Below are positions 1-5,324 of a stretch of 5,324 nt of DNA, one piece after another; the first letter of the stretch is position 1, and each line of letters opens with the position of its first letter. Position numbers and translations under genes: made by a program. The stretch covers positions 1-5,324 of the forward strand of contig JASBSH010000164.1 of assembly GCA_030149025.1 (NCBI GenBank), given 5' to 3'. The stretch comes from Actinomycetales bacterium (GTDB taxonomy: Bacteria > Actinomycetota > Actinomycetes > Actinomycetales > BWSM-131). The notes under the pieces were generated by a model that did no database searches, was not told the origin of the DNA, and was given only the letters and a program-made list of their open reading frames with translations.

Positions 1-1194
<1,194 letters not shown>

Positions 1195-1199
1195 GCTCT

Positions 1200-1204
1200 A
1201 CCTC
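1200..1204 (-). promoter_or_regulatory. Ribosome binding site of the purine permease
   Basis: On the minus strand GAGGT lies 5 nt before the ATG at 1194, a normal actinobacterial Shine-Dalgarno sequence, and it supports this start. An upstream ATG at 1215-1213 cannot extend the protein, because its frame reaches TAG at 1200-1198 after five codons (M-A-G-L-R). The same GAGGT can pair perfectly with ACCTC at 1229-1233 farther upstream in the leader. Confidence 0.7.
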
Positions 1205-1299
1205 AGTCCTGCCATATGTGTCGTGATGGAGGTGTGTGGTTAAGGAACCGGCGGCACGCCCGCGCGCTGCAGCCGCGGGAATCCTGCCAGAGCGCCGTC

Positions 1300-1305
1300 T
1301 AGGCT
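1300..1305 (+). promoter_or_regulatory. Putative -10 element for a leaderless DUF2530 transcript
   Basis: TAGGCT matches the actinobacterial TANNNT -10 pattern. Its last T is followed by six bases and then directly by the GTG start codon at 1312, the spacing expected if transcription begins at the first base of the start codon. No good -35 is visible 16-18 bp upstream. The alternative is that AGG at 1301-1303 acts as a weak Shine-Dalgarno site of a longer transcript. Confidence 0.5.
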
Positions 1306-1311
1306 CTGCTC

Positions 1312-1554
1312 GTGCGTCTCCTCCTACGGCCCGAGGAACGGCGTCCGGATCCCGAGCCGCTCCAGACCGACGACCGCAAGGCCATCGGCGTCGGCACCGT
1401 CATCTGGGCCGTCCTCGCCGTCGTCGCGCTGGTGTTCCGAGCCGAGCTGCAGCGTGCGGGCGACGGGTGGTGGGTCTGGTCCGCAGTGGCTGGGTTCGCG
1501 CTCGGCATCCTCGGCCTCGGTTACCTGCACCTCCGCGAGCTGCGCCGGCGCTGA
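1312..1554 (+). CDS. DUF2530 domain-containing small membrane protein
   Basis: An 80-residue protein of the actinobacterial DUF2530 family, function unknown. The N-terminal tail is polar and charged and contains the family-typical LQTDDRKAIGVGT (17-29). Two hydrophobic segments follow: about 26-43 (TVIWAVLAVVALVF) and about 53-72, starting GWWVWSAVAGFALGI and ending GYL. A basic tail, RELRRR, closes it. Two helices joined by a short loop and an Arg-rich end suggest a small inner-membrane protein with both ends in the cytoplasm (inferred). GTG at 1312 is the first possible start, because an in-frame TAG lies at 1300-1302. It is divergent from the purine permease and convergent with the sacsin-like gene. 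A link to permease function is only a guess from position. Length is normal for the family. Confidence 0.88.
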   Translation: MRLLLRPEERRPDPEPLQTDDRKAIGVGTVIWAVLAVVALVFRAELQRAGDGWWVWSAVAGFALGILGLGYLHLRELRRR

Positions 1555-1566
1555 CTGTGCACCCGG

Positions 1567-1586
1567 TCCTGCGGCAACCAGCAGGA
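1567..1586. terminator. Candidate bidirectional terminator hairpin
   Basis: TCCTGC (1567-1572) and GCAGGA (1581-1586) form a perfect 6-bp stem around an 8-base loop. It lies in the 33-bp gap between the convergent stops at 1554 and 1588 and could serve both strands. There is no T-tract on either side, so at best it is a tail-less hairpin of the kind common in actinobacteria, and the stem is short. Confidence 0.4.
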
Positions 1587-1587
1587 A

Positions 1588-4500
1588 CTACCCGCCGCTG
1601 GCCTCCTCGAGCAGCGTCGCCCACAGATCCTCGGGCGCCATGAGCACGTGCTCCACCGCCAGCCGCAGGTCCCACCGGCCGGCGGCGAGGGCCAACCCCC
1701 TGGCGAGCCCCGCCATGGTCGCCGCGTGCACCGCCGGCTCATGACCGGCCGTCACCCACCAGTCGACCTCCACGCCATCAACCGCGAGCCGCTCGTGGCT
1801 CACCCACGCGCCGGGGCACTCCGGCAGCAGCGACCGGACCGCCGCCGGTACCTGCTCGACCCGCCCGGCGCCGTCCACCTCGCCCCGGGCGCGTTCGGAG
1901 GCGAGGTCGACGTCGAGGACGTCGGCGAGCGGCAGCGCGAGGTCAGCCGGCACCACCAGCGCAGGGCCGAGGTCGCCCCGCTGCAGCCACATGGGCCCGT
2001 CCGGCACCATCACGTCCCCGCTGTGGCAGAGCCGCGGCTGAACCGGGATTTCATGATCACCGGCGTGGGGGTGGGTGGTGTCGCGTTGAACCGGGATTTC
2101 ATGATCACCGCGGGAGAGGGAGAGGGCCCAGAGACGCCGCGGCGGGTCGATGCCCGCGGGGGCCGCGGCCGCGAGCGCGCGCCACATCGCCAGCAGGTCC
2201 GGTAGCGACGGTGGTTCGGACGACCCGGACGACGACACGAGCGCCCGCTGCCAGCCTGCGGTGTCGAGGTCGGTCCAGTCGGTGACGAGGCCGACCGCCG
2301 CGGCCAGTTCCGGATCGAGCTCGCTCGCCCAGTCCGGTGCCGGGGGCAGGAGCGACTGCAGACCGGCGGAGGCGCCAGGTGCCACCCGCCCGGCGAGGTT
2401 GAGCTCGCTGCGCAGCCACCAGGCGGTGTACCCGGTGCCGCGGCGAGAACCACCGGTCGGGTCGGCGACGGTGACGGGCGCCAGAAGTGCCTGCCGAAGG
2501 TCCGGCCCCCTGGTGAGCAGCCGCATCACCTCGGGCCACCGATCCTCGGCCACGAGGTCGAGGTCCCGCACCGCAAGGACCTCGGCCGCCACTCCCGGGG
2601 CGAGCTCGGCCGCCCACTCAGCCGCCCCGTCCAGGTCCTCGAGATCCTCGGGCAGGTCGTGCAGGTCGACGTCGCGGAACCTCGCGACCGACAGTCCGTC
2701 GGCGACCCCGACCACAGACCAGACGGCGGCCGGCCACGCGGCGTGCGTGTCGGCGTCCAGGACCCCGAACGCCTCGGGGTCGAACAGTCGCTGGGCGGCC
2801 GAGCCGGGCCGGACGAGGACCTCGGCCGGAACGGGATCACCGTCGGAGTCGGGCAGCAGCAACCGCCGCAACCAGCCACCCGACACCTCATCGGCGGCGC
2901 GCCCGGCGGTCGCGACCAGACCGAGGACGGCGTGGGCGATGGCTGCAGCGTCCCAGCCGTCGGGGGTGTCGCCGTGCTCCGCCTGCTCGGTGACGACCCG
3001 TCGCACCTCAGGGGCTCGCAGCAGCTCCTCCGCCCCGGCTGCCCTGGCGCCGAGACGCTCCAGCAGCCGAGTCGCGACCGGGTCGCGGGTCAGGTCGGCA
3101 TCCACGACGCGAACGCCGGCCGCGACCAGGAGGGCGACCGAGTCCTCCGGAACCTCACCTGCAACGAACACCGTTCCACGGGCACCTCGCACGGCCCGGC
3201 CGTCGAGCAGCGGGACGGGCAGCGTTGAAAGCGCCTCCCGTGCAGTGGGATCGGTGGCGAGCGGCGAGAACCCTTGGTACAGCGCATGCCAGGACTCGGT
3301 GTCACGCTGTTCCGGCAGCTGGTCGACCAGGTCGGTGAGCGCGAGCCGCTGGACACCCAGCGAGGAGAGTGCGCCCTCGGCGGACGGCGGCGCGGACACC
3401 AGCCCGGCGACGACGGGCGCGAGGGCGGCGAGGACGTCCCGGTCGGAGGCCCAGGTTCCGCGCTCCAGGGCGATCGCGTCCTGTGGCCGCACCGGCGAAC
3501 CGTCCTCCACGGTGTGCAGGATCGGCGCCGACGCCAACCTCACGAAAGCCGCCTCCCGCAGCTCGGCGTCCAGGCTGCCCGCGGCGAAACCGACTGGTAC
3601 CAGAGGGAGAACGTCCTCACCGTCGGCCGCGAGCCGCACCAGCAGCTCCACGTACACCTCCGCCGCCTGGACGACGAGTTCCCGGCTCGCCGGTCCTGGT
3701 GCGGCATGACGACGCGTGCTGTCGAGGGGGAAGGAGGCGATGAGCAGGGCCGGCCAGGACAGCGGCTCGTCCGTGGGGGTCGGGGCGTGCACGACGTGCG
3801 CCGCCGAACCGGCAACGGGCCAGTCACCTTCGCGCGGCACCGCCCACGTGACCGACCAGCGGGGCCGCTGGCGCTCCTCGGTGGGACGGTCGGCGAGCAG
3901 CGCATCGTCGAACACGCCGTCGCGACGGGCTGTGTGCCAACGGCTCTGGACGTCGGCGAGTCGCCTCGCCGGCACGCCCGGCTGCTCGACCACCACCTCA
4001 CGCAGCGCCGGAAGCGCAAGCAGCAGCGCGTCGTCCAGCTGGTCCAGCAGGTGCTCGACCAGGTCGCGGGCGGCGCCGTCGCGAAGCGGCAACAGCACTG
4101 CGGTGTCGAAACCCTCGGGCGGCTCGCCTTCGGCGGGGAAGGGCAGGCGCAGCGCCGGGACGTGGCCCTCCCGGCGTTCGAGCTCCGCCGCCAGGCCGGG
4201 GTTGCGCGCGGCGACCTGCTCGACGAGTGACCTCGTGTCCGCGCGTGAGAACCGCACCCCCCCGGAACGACTGACGAGTGACGGGGAGTCGGTGACGGCC
4301 AGCACGGCCGAGAAGCCGACCCCGAACCGGCCTACCGTGCCCCGTGCACCGACCGCGCCGCCGGCGTCCGCCACATCGCCGGGACGGTCGGGCCGCTTGG
4401 CAGAGGCACGCAGAGTGGCGAGCGCCTTCACGCCGGCCGCGTCGAGTCCCGCGCCGGTGTTGGCGGCGACGAGCACTCCGGCCGGCCACTCGTCCGTCGG

Positions 4501-4722
4501 CTCGGCCAGCCGGAGGAGGAGGCGACCCGGCACACCCGCTCTCGTCGCGGCGTCCGCGGCGTTCTGGGTGAGCTCGACCAGGACGCGGTCGCGGTAGCCG
4601 CCGAGCGCGAGCTCCTCCTCGGCGTTGGCGTCCTCCCGGAACCGCTCCGGCGCGGCGGCCCACTCGGCCAGCACGCGCTCGGTCGTGTGCGTCGTGCCGA
4701 AGGGGTCCGCCTCGGCCGTCAC
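1588..4722 (-). CDS. Sacsin N-terminal ATPase-like (GHKL fold) domain protein, 1044 aa
   Basis: Large, apparently soluble protein without signal peptide or membrane helices. The N-terminal 160 residues resemble the Hsp90/sacsin ATP-binding fold: ELTQNAADA (50-58) matches the N-box, with Glu50 and Asn54. The G1 loop reads NTGAG (88-92), with Asn where DxGxG has Asp. GTVGRFGVGFSA (128-139) matches the G2 lid segment. The remaining roughly 880 residues are Ala/Leu-rich and acidic and were not assigned to a domain. The GTG at 4722-4720 was chosen because it overlaps the DUF3027 stop as GTGA and homology-like sequence begins there. The open frame runs upstream to 4986, but those 88 Arg/Pro-rich codons are the DUF3027 gene read out of frame. 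No Shine-Dalgarno site precedes the GTG, which suggests coupled translation. Residues 872-895 are a repeat-derived insert. Function is unknown; a chaperone-like role is inferred from the fold only. Confidence 0.88.
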   Translation of the reverse strand: MTAEADPFGTTHTTERVLAEWAAAPERFREDANAEEELALGGYRDRVLVELTQNAADAATRAGVPGRLLLRLAEPTDEWPAGVLVAANTGAGLDAAGVKALATLRASAKRPDRPGDVADAGGAVGARGTVGRFGVGFSAVLAVTDSPSLVSRSGGVRFSRADTRSLVEQVAARNPGLAAELERREGHVPALRLPFPAEGEPPEGFDTAVLLPLRDGAARDLVEHLLDQLDDALLLALPALREVVVEQPGVPARRLADVQSRWHTARRDGVFDDALLADRPTEERQRPRWSVTWAVPREGDWPVAGSAAHVVHAPTPTDEPLSWPALLIASFPLDSTRRHAAPGPASRELVVQAAEVYVELLVRLAADGEDVLPLVPVGFAAGSLDAELREAAFVRLASAPILHTVEDGSPVRPQDAIALERGTWASDRDVLAALAPVVAGLVSAPPSAEGALSSLGVQRLALTDLVDQLPEQRDTESWHALYQGFSPLATDPTAREALSTLPVPLLDGRAVRGARGTVFVAGEVPEDSVALLVAAGVRVVDADLTRDPVATRLLERLGARAAGAEELLRAPEVRRVVTEQAEHGDTPDGWDAAAIAHAVLGLVATAGRAADEVSGGWLRRLLLPDSDGDPVPAEVLVRPGSAAQRLFDPEAFGVLDADTHAAWPAAVWSVVGVADGLSVARFRDVDLHDLPEDLEDLDGAAEWAAELAPGVAAEVLAVRDLDLVAEDRWPEVMRLLTRGPDLRQALLAPVTVADPTGGSRRGTGYTAWWLRSELNLAGRVAPGASAGLQSLLPPAPDWASELDPELAAAVGLVTDWTDLDTAGWQRALVSSSGSSEPPSLPDLLAMWRALAAAAPAGIDPPRRLWALSLSRGDHEIPVQRDTTHPHAGDHEIPVQPRLCHSGDVMVPDGPMWLQRGDLGPALVVPADLALPLADVLDVDLASERARGEVDGAGRVEQVPAAVRSLLPECPGAWVSHERLAVDGVEVDWWVTAGHEPAVHAATMAGLARGLALAAGRWDLRLAVEHVLMAPEDLWATLLEEASGG
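2039..2062 (+). repeat. 24-bp direct repeat, copy 1
   Basis: Identical over 24 bases to 2087-2110; the core reads AACCGGGATTTCATGATC. On the coding (minus) strand it encodes GDHEIPVQ at residues 888-895 of the sacsin-like protein. It is less GC-rich than the surrounding gene and contains the palindrome TGATCA. CCGG occurs at both ends (2043-2046 and 2060-2063), allowing a weak stem. The two copies are separated by 24 bases. Confidence 0.95.
2087..2110 (+). repeat. 24-bp direct repeat, copy 2
   Basis: Perfect copy of 2039-2062, starting 48 bp later, so both copies are read in the same codon phase and encode GDHEIPVQ (here residues 872-879). Identity stops at both edges: C versus T before the repeat and G versus C after it. 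The boundary is therefore sharp, and the 24-base spacer (2063-2086) is unrelated to the repeat and G-rich on this strand. Confidence 0.95.
4719..4722 (-). other. GTGA stop-start overlap coupling DUF3027 and the sacsin-like gene
   Basis: The minus-strand tetranucleotide GTGA contains both the GTG start of the sacsin-like gene (4722-4720) and the TGA stop of DUF3027 (4721-4719). The preceding bases (CCCCCTCCTGA) hold no Shine-Dalgarno match, so the downstream gene probably depends on ribosomes that have just finished DUF3027. This overlap is the main reason for rejecting the longer upstream frame. Confidence 0.8.
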
Positions 4723-5324
4723 CTCAGGAGGGGGTCGTAGCCGACCTCGTCGAGGACGGGCGGCGGCAGCGGCTCGGTCCGGCGCTCGACGTCCGTCTCG
4801 CTGTGGGCGCCGCAACCGAAGTCGTTGGTCACCACGTGACCGTCGGCGGGTGACCACTCGTTGGCGCAGATGCCGAACTCCTGGCGGAGCGCGCCGGCGA
4901 GCGGGAGGTAGAACCCGCACGTCCGGCACGGTGCCGCGGCAGCCTTCGCCGTCGGGGAGCCGGGCCCGAAGTCGCCGTCGCGCCAACGGGTCGCCGCCTC
5001 CTGGCGGCCCTCGCGGGACAGCACCCGCGGGCGGCCGAGGCCGAGCTCGTAGAACCCGATCTGGTCGACGTCCTCATCGCCCGTCGCCGTGAACCCGGGT
5101 TCCAGCCGAACGTCGTCCGCCACGCGGGGCAGCACGTCTGTCGCGCCGAGATCCCTGGGTCGCAGCCGATCCACCCACGGCAGCCACGGTGGGGCGAGCA
5201 GTGCGTCGTCGCCGGGCAGCAGCTCCGCCTCGCAGACGGTCGCGGCGCGGGCACGGGGCGCCCGGGCGAGGGTCACCGTCCAGCGCCAGCCCCGGTAGCC
5301 CTTGGCGGTGCAGGCGAACAGGTG
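4719..5324 (-). CDS. DUF3027 domain-containing protein, 5' end outside the window
   Basis: The last 201 residues of an actinobacterial DUF3027 protein, function unknown. The frame stays open to the window edge, and the edge residues (HLFACTAKGYRGWRWTVTLA) already look like the family, so the GTG at 5276-5274 is internal and not the start. Recognisable stretches are LLPGDDALLAPPWLPWVDR (about 35-53), then CRTCGFYLPLAGALRQEFG (133-151), GICANEWSPADGHVV and DFGCGAHSE. C133, C136, C153 and C171, with H174 nearby, could bind a metal, probably zinc; this is inferred from their spacing alone. It ends ...GYDPLLR and TGA, with the TGA overlapping the GTG start of the sacsin-like gene by 4 bp, so the two are almost certainly co-transcribed. 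No membrane segment is seen. The promoter lies beyond the window. Cytoplasmic location is likely. Confidence 0.9.
   Translation of the reverse strand, partial: HLFACTAKGYRGWRWTVTLARAPRARAATVCEAELLPGDDALLAPPWLPWVDRLRPRDLGATDVLPRVADDVRLEPGFTATGDEDVDQIGFYELGLGRPRVLSREGRQEAATRWRDGDFGPGSPTAKAAAAPCRTCGFYLPLAGALRQEFGICANEWSPADGHVVTNDFGCGAHSETDVERRTEPLPPPVLDEVGYDPLLR

Larger units (their letters stand above)
1195..1311. promoter_or_regulatory. Divergent intergenic region between permease and DUF2530 genes
   Basis: This 117-bp gap must hold the promoters for both divergent genes. The part next to the permease (about 1210-1250) is clearly less GC-rich than the rest and includes CATATG and, on the minus strand, TTAACC, but no convincing -35/-10 pair with standard spacing was found for the permease. 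The part next to DUF2530 carries TAGGCT, a credible -10. GCTGCAGC at 1266-1273 is an 8-bp palindrome, too short to call an operator. No known riboswitch fold was recognised. Confidence 0.55.

Noticed and set aside
1236..1643. Plus-strand GTG frame of 135 codons preceded by GGAGG
   Set aside because: The GGAGG ends only 3 bases before the GTG, the product is Arg/Pro/Ala low complexity, and it overlaps the DUF2530 gene in another frame.
2039..2110. CRISPR array
   Set aside because: There are only two repeats and one 24-base spacer, all inside an open reading frame of a larger protein, with no cas genes. Repeat and spacer are shorter than typical.
2150..3709. Long plus-strand open frame (519 codons) opposite the sacsin-like gene
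   Set aside because: Ser/Arg/Ala-rich composition without recognisable motifs, antisense to a real gene. Long antisense frames are expected at this GC content. The same applies to the plus-strand frames at 3274-4230 and 3716-4597.
4725..4730. AGGAGG on the plus strand as a ribosome binding site
   Set aside because: No credible plus-strand gene follows. The bases encode Leu-Leu near the DUF3027 C-terminus on the other strand.
4723..4986. N-terminal extension of the sacsin-like protein by 88 residues to an ATG at 4986
   Set aside because: The extra residues are Arg/Pro-rich low-complexity sequence, the signature of an out-of-frame reading of the DUF3027 gene, which clearly codes here. The GTGA overlap gives a natural start.
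5274..5276. GTG as the start of DUF3027
   Set aside because: The 16 codons upstream to the window edge continue the family sequence (GYRGWRW), so the real start is outside the window.

Overview
The window reads as chromosomal DNA from a high-GC actinobacterium. Third codon positions are almost all G or C, two proteins belong to families known mainly from Actinobacteria (DUF2530 and DUF3027), and one gene appears to have a leaderless GTG start. A member of the Pseudonocardiaceae is plausible, but the sequence alone does not prove it.

Four genes fill almost the whole window. Positions 1-1194 (minus strand) hold the first 398 codons of an AzgA-type NCS2 purine-base permease whose 3' end lies outside. 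A 117-bp divergent intergenic region follows. Positions 1312-1554 (plus strand) hold a small two-helix membrane protein of the DUF2530 family. It converges, across 33 bp containing a 6-bp perfect hairpin, on a long minus-strand gene at 1588-4722. That gene encodes a 1044-residue protein with a GHKL/Hsp90-like (sacsin N-terminal type) ATPase domain at its N-terminus. Its GTG start overlaps by 4 bp (GTGA) the stop of a DUF3027 gene (4719-5324, minus strand), whose 5' end is outside the window. DUF3027 and the sacsin-like protein therefore look like one translationally coupled operon, transcribed from the right.

The permease imports purine bases. The roles of the other three proteins are not established by anything visible here. 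The coupled pair suggests that DUF3027, which has a possible Cys-based metal site, and the sacsin-like ATPase are made together. A chaperone-like or conformational-switch role for the latter is inferred only from its fold family.

The most unusual element is a pair of perfect 24-bp direct repeats at 2039-2062 and 2087-2110. They have a 48-bp period and sit inside the sacsin-like coding sequence. They are less GC-rich than their surroundings, keep the reading frame, and add the duplicated peptide GDHEIPVQ at residues 872-879 and 888-895. This looks like an in-frame insertion of a small, perhaps dispersed, repeat element. It is the best candidate in the window for something undescribed.
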